A DNA stretch of 64,000 bases from Deinococcus ruber (GTDB taxonomy: Bacteria > Deinococcota > Deinococci > Deinococcales > Deinococcaceae), in the NCBI RefSeq assembly GCF_014648095.1, contig NZ_BMQL01000002.1, positions 186,001 through 250,000 on the forward strand. Reading direction: 5' to 3'. Position numbers and translations under genes: made by a program. Position 1 is the first letter of the stretch. Each line of letters begins with the position of its first letter. Positions 22,862 through 34,439 of this stretch are shown here, in pieces. Below the pieces are notes generated by a model. That model ran no database searches. It was not told the origin of the DNA and saw only the letters and a list, made by a program, of their open reading frames with translations.

Positions 22862-24577
22862 TCAGAAGGGGGGGCGCACGGCCTGACGGTTGGCAGCCTG
22901 ATTGAGCTGGAGAACCATACTGTCCAGGCCAAACTGAGGGCTGCCGCCCACCACGCCGATGGCCTGTCCACGCGTGACCCGGTCGCCGGTATTCACCATC
23001 GTCTCAGACAGGCCGAAGCTCGTGGAAATCAGTGCGCCGTGGTCGATCACGATGACCCAGCCGAGATTGGCGTAGTTGGCGGCAGACAGCACGTTGCCCT
23101 CTGCCACCGCCACCGCTGTCTGGCCTTCTGCGCCCGCGATGACCGTCCAGGGGCCGCCGCTGGTGAAGTAAGGAGCCGAAACGCGCCCACCCGGCAGCGG
23201 GAATTCCAGGCTGCCGACGTTGCTGGGAAGCGGGGTCGATTGCGCCTGGGCCTGCTGATTCTGGTCTTGCAGGGCCTTCTGCCGGGCCTGAAGTGTCTGC
23301 TGCTCGCGGGCCACCTGATCCTGTCTGGCCTGCGAATCTCTCTGCGCCTGAAGCGCCGCCTGCTGCTGTCTGACCTGGGCTGCCTCGGCGTCCTGCTGGG
23401 CCTTGCGCTGCCTTGCCTGCTCGGCCTCGGCGGCGGCCTGGGCCTGCCGTGCGAGTTCCTGCCGCCGGGCTGCCTCGGCCTGGGCTTTGGCCCGCGCCGC
23501 CGCGATGCGGGCCTGTTCTGCCTGTTGCCGCGCCAGCTCTGCCGCGATGCGTGCCTGTTCTGCTCGCTGCCGCGCCAGCTCTGCCGCGATCTTCGCCTGT
23601 CGCTCCTGCTCGGCCCGGATAGCTGCCAGCCGCGCTGCCTCTCGCCGGGCGGCCTCCTGTGCGGCCCGGATGCGTTCCAGTTCGGCCTGTCGCCTCTGCC
23701 GCTCGGCCTCGATACGGCGCTGACGGTCGGCCTCGATGTTGTTGCGTTCCTGAAGGATGCCGCTCACGATGCTCTGGATGCCCTGCGAGGTCAGCGCCTG
23801 TTGAGCCTGGGTTTGCAGCGCCAGCGTCTGCTTGCCCGCCTGATCCTGCTGCAATCTGGCGACCAGGGCGTTCTGTTCTTGGCGCTGCGTCGTTAGTGCC
23901 TGAAGCTGCTGAACCTGGGTGGCCTGAAGCCCCTGAAGCTGCTGCGCCTGCGCCGCCTGCTGAGCGCGTTCATTCTTTAGGCGCTCCGTTTCGTCTTTCA
24001 GCGACTGCACCACCCGCACATTGTTCTGGCCGCTGATGTTGGCGTACCGCGCCCGGATCAGCAGGTCTGAGAGGCTGTCGGCCTGAGACAGCAGTTGCAG
24101 ATAGCGTCCGCTGCGCTCGCGGTACAGCGAGACCAGCAGATACCGAACGTCCTGTTGCAGCCGGGAAACCCGCGACTCGGTGCCCTGAATCTGCAATCTC
24201 AGATCGTTGATCTGCTGCTGCACCAGCTGAATCTGAAGATCGAGCTGGCGCTTTTTGGTTTCCAGATTCGCCACGCTGATGCTGAGACGGTCGATGCGCC
24301 CCAGGGCAGCCTGCTGCTGGGCGCTGAGCTGCGCGATGTTCTGCCGCAGCGCTTCCAGCTGAGTTTTCTGGGCCGCGCTCGCCTGCTGTTGCCGGTTCAG
24401 CTCGTCCAGAAGCTGCTTCAGGCGGGCCGAAGTGGTCGGCAGGTTCAGGTCGGAGGCAATCGAACTGGCGGGCGCATTGGGATCGGGAACCGTCTGCCCC
24501 TGTGCCTGAAGCTGCCACCCGGCGATCAGAGGCCCCGTGAGCAGCAGCGCAGCGACCCAGACGCCCCGGTGTTTCAT
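22862..24577 (-). CDS. EnvC-like coiled-coil protein with degenerate LytM domain
   Basis: Exported 571-residue protein. After the signal peptide (ALLLTGPLIAGWQLQAQGQ) there is a very long Gln/Ala/Arg-rich coiled coil (about 40-440), including repeated blocks such as AELARQQAEQARIA. The C-terminal 110 residues form a LytM/M23-like domain: VIAGAEGQTAVAVAEGNV and VIVIDHGALISTSFG. In active M23 enzymes the later motif reads YxHLS and HxH; here they read FGLSE and LDSMVLQLN, so the zinc ligands are lost. This matches EnvC, an activator of amidases that is itself inactive. It overlaps ftsX by ATGA and follows ftsE, as expected for an FtsEX-controlled effector. Confidence 0.88.
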   Translation of the reverse strand: MKHRGVWVAALLLTGPLIAGWQLQAQGQTVPDPNAPASSIASDLNLPTTSARLKQLLDELNRQQQASAAQKTQLEALRQNIAQLSAQQQAALGRIDRLSISVANLETKKRQLDLQIQLVQQQINDLRLQIQGTESRVSRLQQDVRYLLVSLYRERSGRYLQLLSQADSLSDLLIRARYANISGQNNVRVVQSLKDETERLKNERAQQAAQAQQLQGLQATQVQQLQALTTQRQEQNALVARLQQDQAGKQTLALQTQAQQALTSQGIQSIVSGILQERNNIEADRQRRIEAERQRRQAELERIRAAQEAARREAARLAAIRAEQERQAKIAAELARQRAEQARIAAELARQQAEQARIAAARAKAQAEAARRQELARQAQAAAEAEQARQRKAQQDAEAAQVRQQQAALQAQRDSQARQDQVAREQQTLQARQKALQDQNQQAQAQSTPLPSNVGSLEFPLPGGRVSAPYFTSGGPWTVIAGAEGQTAVAVAEGNVLSAANYANLGWVIVIDHGALISTSFGLSETMVNTGDRVTRGQAIGVVGGSPQFGLDSMVLQLNQAANRQAVRPPF

Positions 24578-25437
24578 TCCAGCTCCCGCAGATAGCGTCC
24601 GGTGGCAAAGAAGCTGCCGATCAGCCCCACCGCGATGCCCAGCAGCACCAGCACACCCAGCACCGGCCAGATGTCGTGCGGATCAGTGATGATCGGCAGG
24701 ACGGGCACCAACACCCGCACCCGGTCGGCCAGCTGAAAGTACGCCGGAGCCAGCAGGCCCACCGCGATCAGGCCCGCCAGCAGGCCCAGCAGCACGCCTT
24801 CGATCAGGTGCGGCATTCTGATAAAGCCGCGTGTGGCCCCCAGCAGCCGCATCACGCTGATTTCGTTTCGCCGCGCATAGATGGCGACCCGTACCGCGTT
24901 CAGGATATTCAGCAGCGTTCCGATCAGCAGCAGGCCCACCAGCACGTACCCGGCTCCGCGAATGGCGCTGAGCGTCTTGACGGTGGAATCGACGTAGCCC
25001 GAGCCGTATTCCACGTCCTGCACGCCGCTCAGCTTCGACAGGACACCCGCCACCACCGTCGAATCGCTGACCCGCGACACCTTCAGGCGCAGCGTATCGG
25101 GAAACGGATTGCCGGTCAGCTGGGTGGCGTCTCTGGCATACGGATAGTCGCGGGTCATTTCTTCGAGCACCTGCGCCTTGCTGATCAGCCGCACGTCATG
25201 CACCTGCGGCAGCGCCCGCACCTGACTCAGCAGCGCGGCGCTGTCGGCATTGTTGCTCAGAAAGGCCGCCACCTCGACCTGAGATTCCAGATTCGACAGG
25301 GTGCGGGCCACATTCTGAGTCAGCAGCACTACGAAACCCAGCATCAGCAGCGTCAGGGTCATGGTGCCCAGGGTCGCCAGCGTGGCCGTCAGATTGCCGC
25401 GCATGGCAAGCAGCGACTGGCGGAAATGGTAGTTCAC
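24574..25437 (-). CDS. ftsX: Cell-division ABC transporter permease FtsX
   Basis: Inner-membrane protein of 287 residues, GTG start. It has the FtsX layout: N-terminal cytoplasmic helix with FRQSLLAMRGNLTATLATLGTMTLTLLMLGFVVLL as the first membrane helix, a periplasmic domain of about 130 residues (FLSNNADSAALLSQVRALPQVHDVRLISKAQVLEEM), then three closely spaced helices with the ERRNEI-like ARRNEISVMRLLGATRGFIRMPHLIEG loop. It transmits FtsE ATP hydrolysis to a periplasmic hydrolase regulator, which is encoded immediately downstream with a 4-nt overlap. ftsE lies 64 nt upstream. Confidence 0.94.
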   Translation of the reverse strand: MNYHFRQSLLAMRGNLTATLATLGTMTLTLLMLGFVVLLTQNVARTLSNLESQVEVAAFLSNNADSAALLSQVRALPQVHDVRLISKAQVLEEMTRDYPYARDATQLTGNPFPDTLRLKVSRVSDSTVVAGVLSKLSGVQDVEYGSGYVDSTVKTLSAIRGAGYVLVGLLLIGTLLNILNAVRVAIYARRNEISVMRLLGATRGFIRMPHLIEGVLLGLLAGLIAVGLLAPAYFQLADRVRVLVPVLPIITDPHDIWPVLGVLVLLGIAVGLIGSFFATGRYLRELE

Positions 25438-25501
25438 GCCGCGCCTTTGGGCCTGCGGTTGAGGGCGTATGACGTGGACGAACAGCCGTATTCTTCCCCG
25501 C

Positions 25502-26185
<684 letters not shown>

Positions 26186-26664
26186 AGGAAGTGCGCCCAC
26201 CCTGAAGGCTCGGAACCTGCCAGGCAAACAGAGCCGTTTGCAGGAAGAAGGATTGAAAAAGGAAGGAGAAGTGCGGTACGAAGCGGAGCGGTGCCGATCA
26301 TCTGGCCGACAGCTGCCCAGAGGTCGGAGTACATCCGCGCCGCGCCTGAAAAGCAGCGGGAGAGGCCCGCTGAAGCCCGGTCGTGTTGGGGCGCAACCGG
26401 GGCGCGGGCAGGAGCAACGTGGCTGCCGAAAGCTCGACATTCATCCGGCACGGTTCCGGGTGTGTGTAAAGGAGTCGGAATCCGTGTCAGATGCCCTGCC
26501 ATCGCTGGTCACAGCATAGCCCAGCACGTCATGAGCACATGTGAAAGGGCAGATTCAGGCGGAAAGGGAAGAGGCGCTCTCTCGCCCGCATCTGTTGGCA
26601 GGCTGTTTCGGATGAGCATCCCTGTGTGGGCACTCCCGCTGACACAGCCACGCGGCGCAGCGCT
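26186..26664 (-). other. Gene-poor region upstream of ftsE
   Basis: About 480 nt without a convincing gene. On the minus strand TATGCT occurs around 26520 and could start a long ftsE leader. A 106-codon frame (26502 to 26182) ends with ATGA overlapping the ftsE start, but its codon use lacks the high-GC third position of the surrounding genes, so I do not call it. No strong hairpin stands out. Confidence 0.4.
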
Positions 26665-26874
26665 TCAGATAAACAGCGGCGCTTCCGGGTCTTCTGCGCC
26701 CACCTTGTCACGCGGCGGACGCGACATCACCCACGCGGCCATTGCCACGCCGATCACCACACCCACAGCGACCAGCACAGCGGTGGTGGTTTGGTGTTCG
26801 CGGATGGCCGCCTCCAGGTCTAGCCGTTCCAGCCGGTCGAGCCGGTCAAGTGTGTTTTGTTCGCCACGGTTCAT
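26665..26874 (-). CDS. Small single-pass membrane protein
   Basis: A 69-residue protein: charged heptad-like N-terminus (LDRLDRLERLDLEAAIREH), one membrane helix (TAVLVAVGVVIGVAMAAWVM), then a short cytoplasmic tail. The ATG is preceded at exactly 6 nt by TAAACT (26886-26881), the leaderless promoter arrangement found repeatedly here. I recognise no family; the N-terminal repeat of Leu-Asp-Arg suggests a short coiled coil for oligomerisation. It lies alone between ftsE and lysK. Confidence 0.75.
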   Translation of the reverse strand: MNRGEQNTLDRLDRLERLDLEAAIREHQTTTAVLVAVGVVIGVAMAAWVMSRPPRDKVGAEDPEAPLFI

Positions 26875-26984
26875 AGCCGCAGTTTAGCAAGCTCCTCATG
26901 AAGACATCTTGTTCTTGGGAACACCATGAAGGCCTGTGCCCGAACAGAAGAGAGAAGTCGGCAGACCGCAGCGGCAGGACAGAA

Positions 26985-28082
26985 TCACGACGTGCCTTCC
27001 AGACTGAGTGCCAGCCGGGTCAGGGCGTCCTGAAGGACAGCCACGGCCTGATCGTATTCAGACAGGCTCAGGCGCTCTTCGGGGGTGTGGTCGAGCCTGC
27101 TGTCGCCCGGCCCATATGCCAGCGTGGGCACGTTCCAGTGCGGGGCCACCACGTTCATATCGCTGGTGCCGGTCTTGAGCTTGAACACCGGAGTGCCGCC
27201 CGCCTGCCGGATGGCGACTCGCAGCACCCGCGCCAGTACGCTGTCACGCGGATGCCGCACGGCCACCTCGTCGCCCCTGAAGTCGAGCGTCGCCAGGCCG
27301 TATAGCCGCTCGCTCAGCTCGGCGCGGGCCTGCTGGGGCGAGACGTGCGGCGGCAATCTCAGGCCGAAGACGCCGCGTGCCGTCTGGGTCAGACCATCGG
27401 TGCCGCTCTCGATGCTCTGCACGGTGGCCTGCACCGCCCCGAAAATCCCCTCCCCGCTCTGTTCCTGCGCCCAGGCCCGCACCCGGAACCAGCTTTCGGT
27501 CAGGTCGTCTCCGGCACTGGTGCCCTCACCCGCCGTATGGAAGTTGTCTTTGGTCACGCTGGCATGCAGCACCAGCCGCCCCTTGTACCCGAGCGTCAGT
27601 CCTTCCCAGCCGCTCGGTTCTCCGATCAGCACCGCGTCGGGCTGATAGGTGTGGGCGGCGTGGTGTGCGCCCCGGCTGCTGGGCGCTTCTTCCTCGGTGG
27701 CCCCGATGCACACGAAGCGGGCGCGTGCAACCGTGGCGTCGTCCAGGCCCGCCACCGCTGCCACGAAGGTACAGAAACTGCCCTTGGCGTCTACGCTGCC
27801 GCGCCCGTGCAGCACGTCGTTTTCGTCGACCCGTACCGGAATTTCACCCGGCACCGTGTCGATATGACCCAACAGCACCACCGTCTTCGGGCCGCTGCCG
27901 CGCTCGCCTACCGCGTTTCCGGCGGCGTCGATGGAGGCGGTGAAGCCGTGGGCGCTCATCCAGCCGCTCAGGTACGTCGCCACCTCGCGTTCCTGTCCTG
28001 ACAGCGAGGGAATCGAGGTGGCACGCACGATCAGTTCCCGGGCCTGCTGCCGCAGATCGGCGTTATTCACGCCCACTGTCAT
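26985..28082 (-). CDS. lysK: Amino-carrier-protein-lysine hydrolase
   Basis: M20-type metallohydrolase of 365 residues that releases lysine from the LysW carrier in the alpha-aminoadipate route of lysine synthesis used by Deinococcus-Thermus. Metal-site motifs are [17 protein letters not shown] and [13 protein letters not shown]; a second-domain segment [23 protein letters not shown] matches LysK. The related ArgE/DapE families lack this particular SSRGAHHA loop, but distinction rests on similarity recalled, not computed. It overlaps the upstream membrane protein gene by ATGA, so both are co-transcribed. Other lys genes are not in the window. Confidence 0.87.
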   Translation of the reverse strand: MTVGVNNADLRQQARELIVRATSIPSLSGQEREVATYLSGWMSAHGFTASIDAAGNAVGERGSGPKTVVLLGHIDTVPGEIPVRVDENDVLHGRGSVDAKGSFCTFVAAVAGLDDATVARARFVCIGATEEEAPSSRGAHHAAHTYQPDAVLIGEPSGWEGLTLGYKGRLVLHASVTKDNFHTAGEGTSAGDDLTESWFRVRAWAQEQSGEGIFGAVQATVQSIESGTDGLTQTARGVFGLRLPPHVSPQQARAELSERLYGLATLDFRGDEVAVRHPRDSVLARVLRVAIRQAGGTPVFKLKTGTSDMNVVAPHWNVPTLAYGPGDSRLDHTPEERLSLSEYDQAVAVLQDALTRLALSLEGTS

Positions 28083-29131
28083 TCATGTCCACTGTCGCCT
28101 GCACCCAGTTCGGTTCCCAGTGCGGCCAGCAGGCGCAGCGCTTCGGCAAAGGCCAGCAGCGCCACCATGCCGACGCCGCCCGTCAGCAGGGTCCAGACAC
28201 CGCTGACAGTCTGATTGTCGCGGTACTGCACGAAGGCCAGTCCGAGTGCCGCCAGTCCAAGCACCACGGCCAGCACCCGCACGCTGCCGGAAAAGCGCTG
28301 GACGCTGTCGGCCCGCGCCCGCAGCAGGTCGCGCCCGCTCAGACTCAGGGCCATGACCTGCGGCACCGGGGCCATGCTCGGCCCGCTCACGCTGGTCTGC
28401 ACTGGATCGGGGGTCGGTACCGAGCCGACAGCGACGCTGGGAACGGGGCTGCCCGGCTCGCCCAACGTGCCGCCGCTCTGGATGCGGACGACAGCGGGCG
28501 CAGACTTGCGCGGCGGCGGAATGTCGTGGATGGCGGGCATGCTGGAGATCACCAGCGGTTCGGGGCGCAGCGAAGACTCTGCTGAGCCGATGTCTGGGCG
28601 GGGCATGGCGGCAGACGGCACCACCGGAACCGAAGTAGACGACACCACAGGCGTGACGGGCGGCAGGCTGGTGCTGGAACTGGAAGAGGACGGCGGCACA
28701 CTGGGAAATCTGCTGGGGGCGGGTTCCGGCGCGGCGGATACGGAAGGGGTGGGCGGCAGCGTCGTGGCAACCACCGGGCTGAGCGCGGGTTCCGATTTGG
28801 CGGCGCGGTTCAGCGGCATGACCGGCAGTTCCTTGGCGCGTGCGGTCACGTCACGCACCTGCTGGAAGAACTGCTGAACCTGTCCCGGGTCGTAGCCCAG
28901 CAGCGAGGCGGTGATGGCGGTGCGCTCCGAGGTTTCGACGCGCAGCACACCTTCCCGGTCGCTGTGAATGCGGGTCACGTCGGGCAGGGCTACCGTGCTC
29001 AGGCGTTTGTCTTCGCCGTACACCAGCTTGTCGGCGTACAGCGCAAAAAATGAATTGGCGTATTCCAGGATGCCCAGAGGACTGGGACTCAGGCCAGCAT
29101 GGGTCAGGGCTTCAACAATATGGTCGTTCAT
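28079..29131 (-). CDS. Hypothetical membrane protein with Pro/Ser-rich linker
   Basis: A 350-residue protein in three parts. Residues 1-100 form a compact domain ([56 protein letters not shown]) that looks like a PH-like or regulatory beta domain. Residues 105-260 are a long Pro/Ser/Val-rich disordered linker. The last 80 residues contain two or three membrane helices ([41 protein letters not shown]). Start ATG 29131 has AAGGAG 5 nt upstream. It overlaps lysK by 4 nt; a functional link with lysine synthesis is not evident. No known family assigned. Confidence 0.7.
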   Translation of the reverse strand: MNDHIVEALTHAGLSPSPLGILEYANSFFALYADKLVYGEDKRLSTVALPDVTRIHSDREGVLRVETSERTAITASLLGYDPGQVQQFFQQVRDVTARAKELPVMPLNRAAKSEPALSPVVATTLPPTPSVSAAPEPAPSRFPSVPPSSSSSSTSLPPVTPVVSSTSVPVVPSAAMPRPDIGSAESSLRPEPLVISSMPAIHDIPPPRKSAPAVVRIQSGGTLGEPGSPVPSVAVGSVPTPDPVQTSVSGPSMAPVPQVMALSLSGRDLLRARADSVQRFSGSVRVLAVVLGLAALGLAFVQYRDNQTVSGVWTLLTGGVGMVALLAFAEALRLLAALGTELGAGDSGHE

Positions 29132-29367
29132 GGCGACTCCTTCCAACGAGAATAGCTGCTTATAAGGCAGATGATACGAAGTCGAGAGAGTTCTTATTCT
29201 CAGTAAGTGGAAACGTTATAAACCGTACGCGAAGCGTCCAGCGTCAGGGCAAAGATATTGCACATCATCGGCGGCCATCTGACAAGATGAAGAAAGCTCC
29301 GGGACCGTCTGAAGGCGGGTGTAACAGGCCTTCATCCAGGGCACGAAGGCAGCAGCAGAATACAGAC

Positions 29368-29667
29368 ATGACCAATTCGGATGGGCAGGACGTCATCGTC
29401 GGCAAGAGCGTCGAAGAGATCGAGGCCGACAGCAGCAACCGCGTGAATTCGCCGGTCGAGGGCGAGAACCGCCGCGACGACGCCGACACCATGATTCCGG
29501 CTGTACCGCTGGGAGTGGCAGGCAGCGGCATTACCGGAGCGGGTACGGCAGGCGGTGGGCTGGTCGGCGTGATCGCGGTTGCGGGCAGCGCGGACGGTCT
29601 GACCGATCACAGCAGCGGGGCCGACGACGGCCGCGAGCAGAACCAGCGCGACAGCAGCGAAGAATAA
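29368..29667 (+). CDS. Small hypothetical protein, acidic with Gly-rich core
   Basis: A 99-residue reading frame. The N-terminal half is polar and acidic (IVGKSVEEIEADSSNRVNSPVEGENRRDDADTM), then a glycine/alanine-rich hydrophobic stretch (VPLGVAGSGITGAGTAGGGLVGVIAVAGSA) and an acidic tail rich in Asp, Ser and Gln. The hydrophobic part is too glycine-rich for a certain membrane helix. The ATG at 29368 lacks a clear ribosome site. A hairpin terminator follows the stop, supporting a real transcription unit. Family unknown. Confidence 0.55.
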   Translation: MTNSDGQDVIVGKSVEEIEADSSNRVNSPVEGENRRDDADTMIPAVPLGVAGSGITGAGTAGGGLVGVIAVAGSADGLTDHSSGADDGREQNQRDSSEE

Positions 29668-29670
29668 AGG

Positions 29671-29700
29671 AAGCGCTTTCACCCTTACAGCGCTTTCTTT
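29671..29700 (+). terminator. Terminator after the small acidic protein gene
   Basis: AAGCGCT (29671-29677) pairs with AGCGCTT (29689-29695), followed by TCTTT. Confidence 0.7.
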
Positions 29701-29831
29701 CAGGCAAGATTTTGAGCGGGCTGAGCATGCCAGAAAGTGTTCAGAGTGTCGACCCGAGGTGCTGTGCGCTGTCTGAGTGGCGGTATTTCGGATGGCTGGC
29801 CGCCTCCAGGGTGCGAAGCGTGACTTGGCGC

Positions 29832-29905
29832 TGACCATACCTGCACAAGGTGCGCTATAATTCCTCTTTGTGAAGCCCGCTTGAGTTGTGGCGGGCCTTT
29901 TTGTG
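29832..29905 (+). promoter_or_regulatory. typA promoter followed at once by a terminator-like hairpin
   Basis: A consensus TATAAT (29856-29861), with a weak TGACCA-like -35 region 18 nt upstream, is followed after about 13 nt by GCCCGC (29875-29880) and GCGGGC (29891-29896) and then CTTTTT. The hairpin therefore begins only a few nucleotides after the predicted transcription start. It may be an attenuator of the typA message or may release a very short RNA. The typA start lies a further 130 nt downstream. Confidence 0.6.
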
Positions 29906-30038
29906 GCCCAACCTGGCCCTGTGTTCAGTCCCGCCCCAGACGCTCTTTTCTGAACGTCTACGGGCCGCTCCCCGGCATGACCGGATGCACTGGGCTGGCA
30001 ACGCAGGGAAAGTCGCGCCCGTCAAGGAGAGGACGAAC

Positions 30039-31820
<1,782 letters not shown>

Positions 31821-31928
31821 TCAGGACAATCAGGACCACAGACGCGCCGATTAAGCAAGAGAGAGGGAGGGCCGTCCCGACCGAGACTGCCACCCAACCT
31901 CCAGCGGCTAACTATCAGAACCATAACA

Positions 31929-31971
31929 GCGGGGGCCGGAGCGAAATGCTTCGGCCCCCGCCTGCGTTTTT
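31929..31971 (+). terminator. Terminator after typA
   Basis: GCGGGGGCCG (31929-31938) pairs with CGGCCCCCGC (31952-31961), followed a few bases later by TTTTT. It sits directly before the csaA promoter box. Confidence 0.85.
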
Positions 31972-31986
31972 GGATACCCTGACGCC

Positions 31987-32346
31987 ATGCCAACCGATCT
32001 GAAGCCCACTGTTCGCCCCGAAGACACGCTGGAACGGCTCGACATTCGTCTGGGCCGCGTGCTGAGTGCCGAGCTGGAACCGAGCGCCCCCAGGCCCGCG
32101 TACCGCCTTCAGATCGATTTCGGCAGGTACGGCGTTCGCAGCAGCGTGGGCCGCTTCACCAGCCACCCGCCGAGTGAACTGGTGGGCAGGCAGGTGATGG
32201 GTGTTCTCAATTTCGAGCCGCGCCAGATTGGAGACGTGAGCAGCGAAGTGCTGATCATCGGCATTCAGGCCAGGGGGAAAGACAGCGGCGAGGCCACCTT
32301 TCTGACGCCCGCGCTGGAAGGAAAGCTGGGAAGCAAACTGTTTTAG
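31987..32346 (+). CDS. csaA: tRNA-binding domain protein, CsaA type
   Basis: A 119-residue single OB-fold protein of the CsaA family (tRNA-binding, with proposed chaperone and secretion roles). The core PAYRLQIDFG, SSVGRFTSHPPSELVGRQVMGVLNFEPRQIG and SEVLIIG match the family throughout, only the SSAQIT-type motif reading SSVGRFT. The ATG is preceded at exactly 6 nt by TACCCT (31975-31980), directly behind the typA terminator, so the mRNA is leaderless. The stop codon lies inside a dispersed repeat also found after the uracil-DNA glycosylase gene. Confidence 0.9.
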   Translation: MPTDLKPTVRPEDTLERLDIRLGRVLSAELEPSAPRPAYRLQIDFGRYGVRSSVGRFTSHPPSELVGRQVMGVLNFEPRQIGDVSSEVLIIGIQARGKDSGEATFLTPALEGKLGSKLF

Positions 32347-32414
32347 AACAGTTTCGGAAATGGGCAATCGGGAGCAGGAACGGCGTCCCGAACGGGTTTT
32401 CGGCCTACTTTTCT
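32338..32414 (+). repeat. Dispersed intergenic repeat, copy 1
   Basis: The stretch opens with CTGTTTTAGAACAG, which includes the csaA stop codon and can form a 5-bp hairpin, and continues with AGGAACGGCGTCCCGAACGG and GGCCTACTTTTCTGC. The same order of elements occurs after the glycosylase gene (53493-53570), where CTGTTTTAGAGCAG keeps the hairpin through a G-T pair. It resembles the small noncoding repeats known in Deinococcus genomes, though a match to a named family was not tested. Confidence 0.6.
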
Positions 32415-32498
32415 GCTGCTCTTATCTTATTGTGCAAATTGCTCTAGGAATGCCATCGGTGGAGAGGGAAAGGAGCGATAACCCCGCCCTCTGATCGG

Positions 32499-33122
32499 TC
32501 AACTCTTCTGCTTCAGCGCTTCTCTCGCCTGCGTCGCCGTCAGGTCGGGGCCGTAAATGGGCGTGCCGGGCTGCTGAACCTTGCTGTCTTCCAGCGACCC
32601 TGTGTCCACTGCCGCAAAGCCGATCTGTTCGATCAGGTCCGTCACCACATCTTTGGCGGCCTGATCGTCGCCCGCAATAAAGATGGCGCGGCGTTCATCC
32701 AGCGGCTTGTTCACGTCGCCCTGCGCTTCCAAATGTGCCGAGGCGATGGTGTTGAAGGCCTTGACCACCCGCGCTCCCTTCAGGTGGTGGGCGATAAAGG
32801 CACTCTCCGACAGGCCGCCCAGGTCGATCTGTCCATCGCGCTGCGGGTAATAGTTGGCGGTGTCGATCACGATTTTGCCTTCCATCTGCACGGCGGGCAG
32901 GTTGGCGTATTTCCCGAAGGGAATAGTTTCGATCACCAGTTCACCGAAGCGGGCGGCGTCCTCACTGTTGAACGCCTTGACGCCGTGTCCGAGCTGTGCC
33001 GTCAGGTCGCGCAGCGTGTCCGGGCCGCGTGAATTGCTGATGCCGACCTCGTGCCCCGCCTCGGCCAGCAGCCGCGCCAGTGCTTTCCCGATATGTCCCG
33101 CTCCCAGAATTCCGATCTTCAT
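32499..33122 (-). CDS. NADP-binding oxidoreductase, F420-dependent reductase-like
   Basis: A 207-residue Rossmann protein of the NADPH-dependent F420 reductase-like/NAD(P)-binding group. GILGAGHIGKALA is the dinucleotide loop and SNSRGP the phosphate-recognising second strand end, which points to NADP. VVKAFNTIAS is the conserved active-site helix of this family. Its substrate is unknown in bacteria that lack F420. The ATG at 33122 is preceded at exactly 6 nt by TAGGCT on the minus strand (33134-33129), so it is probably leaderless and independent of the phytoene synthase gene upstream. Confidence 0.88.
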   Translation of the reverse strand: MKIGILGAGHIGKALARLLAEAGHEVGISNSRGPDTLRDLTAQLGHGVKAFNSEDAARFGELVIETIPFGKYANLPAVQMEGKIVIDTANYYPQRDGQIDLGGLSESAFIAHHLKGARVVKAFNTIASAHLEAQGDVNKPLDERRAIFIAGDDQAAKDVVTDLIEQIGFAAVDTGSLEDSKVQQPGTPIYGPDLTATQAREALKQKS

Positions 33123-33209
33123 GGGTCAAGCCTACGCCCGCGCCGGAAGCCCGGATTGGATGGACGCTTACCCGTCGGCTGTAGCTAAGGTTTGCTTTAA
33201 GGGGCCGCT

Positions 33210-34163
33210 TCAGGTTCGGCGGGTCTGCCACCATGCCTGCGGCAGCATCAGCAGTTTGCCCACGCCGCTCACGTGCGCCCGGTGGCTGAAATTGTCGTAA
33301 TCGTTGCGCTCTAGCGCGTCTAGAATGCCTGCATACGCCCGTGCTGCCGTTGCCACCGCCAATCTGCCAGACCCGTTCAGATTGGGAATGCCCGCGCTGC
33401 CCTCGGTGTACCACTGCCGCGCCAGCCGGATCAGGTGCTGCATCAGGGCGCGGTATTCGGGCGTGACCTGCCCTGCTTCCAGCATCTGCCGGGTCACGCC
33501 GAACTGCCGCTGCAACTCGTGGGGCAGATACACGCGGCCCCGTGCCAGGTCTTCGCCCACGTCTCTCAGAATGTTGGTGAGCTGCATCGCCTGCCCCAGT
33601 TTCAGCGCGTAGTCGAGCGTCTGTGCGCCGCCCTGGTAGCCGCAGATCGGCGCGATCATGAAGCCGACCACGCCCGCGACCCGGCGGCAGTACACCTCCA
33701 GATCGTCCATCGTGCGGTATTCGTAGCCCTGTAAATCCATTCTCAGGCCCAGATACAGTTCCTCGAAGGCGCTTCTGGGCAGCGGATAGTGCCGGGCCGC
33801 CCAGCACAGCGCCTGAGAAACGGCGTCCGGCCCGCGCTCGGAAAGCGTCAGATGTCCGTTCAGGGCGGCCTGAATACGTGCCCACCAGTCGGTCAGGGCG
33901 AGCGGGCCACCGCCGTCCGGCTCATCGGCGATATCGTCGCCCTGGCGGCAGGTCGCATACACCGCCCACACGGCCTGCCGCTGCTGAAGCGGAAAAAAGC
34001 GCGAGCCGAAATAAAAGGTGCGCGAGTGCAGGCGCGTCATGTCGCGGCAGTGCAGCAGCGCTTCCGCCAGCTCCGGCTGCATCTGAACATCGGCTCTGGG
34101 GCGGCTGGACGCAGTGGAGACGGACCACACGTCCGGCGCATTCAACGGGTGTTCTTGGTTCAT
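33210..34163 (-). CDS. crtB: Phytoene/squalene synthase family protein
   Basis: Prenyltransferase of 317 residues expected to condense two geranylgeranyl diphosphates, the entry step to Deinococcus carotenoids. The first aspartate-rich motif is DDIAD (76-80) and the second is [14 protein letters not shown] (around residue 200), both needed for magnesium and diphosphate binding. YFGSRFFP is the usual N-terminal block. GGAG lies 5 nt before ATG 34163. The expected partner crtI is not adjacent, so it may be a paralogue or the carotenoid genes may be split here. Squalene synthase activity is possible. Confidence 0.86.
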   Translation of the reverse strand: MNQEHPLNAPDVWSVSTASSRPRADVQMQPELAEALLHCRDMTRLHSRTFYFGSRFFPLQQRQAVWAVYATCRQGDDIADEPDGGGPLALTDWWARIQAALNGHLTLSERGPDAVSQALCWAARHYPLPRSAFEELYLGLRMDLQGYEYRTMDDLEVYCRRVAGVVGFMIAPICGYQGGAQTLDYALKLGQAMQLTNILRDVGEDLARGRVYLPHELQRQFGVTRQMLEAGQVTPEYRALMQHLIRLARQWYTEGSAGIPNLNGSGRLAVATAARAYAGILDALERNDYDNFSHRAHVSGVGKLLMLPQAWWQTRRT

Positions 34164-34439
34164 GCAGTCTCCGGAGCGGGGTTGTCTCTTGCTGAGGGCG
34201 AACAAGGTGCTATGCCTGTGACAGGAAGATCGTACAGTCTGTATCCGGCCCGAACTCTTTCTCTTATCCTAACTGTCTTGCAGGCAGGCCGTTCAGGCAC
34301 CGCTCTCCGCAGGGCAGCTCCGGCAGTGTGGCGCTCTGTCCGGGTGTCGTTGTCCCGCGTGTTCTCATCTGGAGTGTAAATGTGAACTTCGCTGTAACAG
34401 ATGCGTATTTCTTACAGTGTGCTGCCGCTCGCCCGCTTT

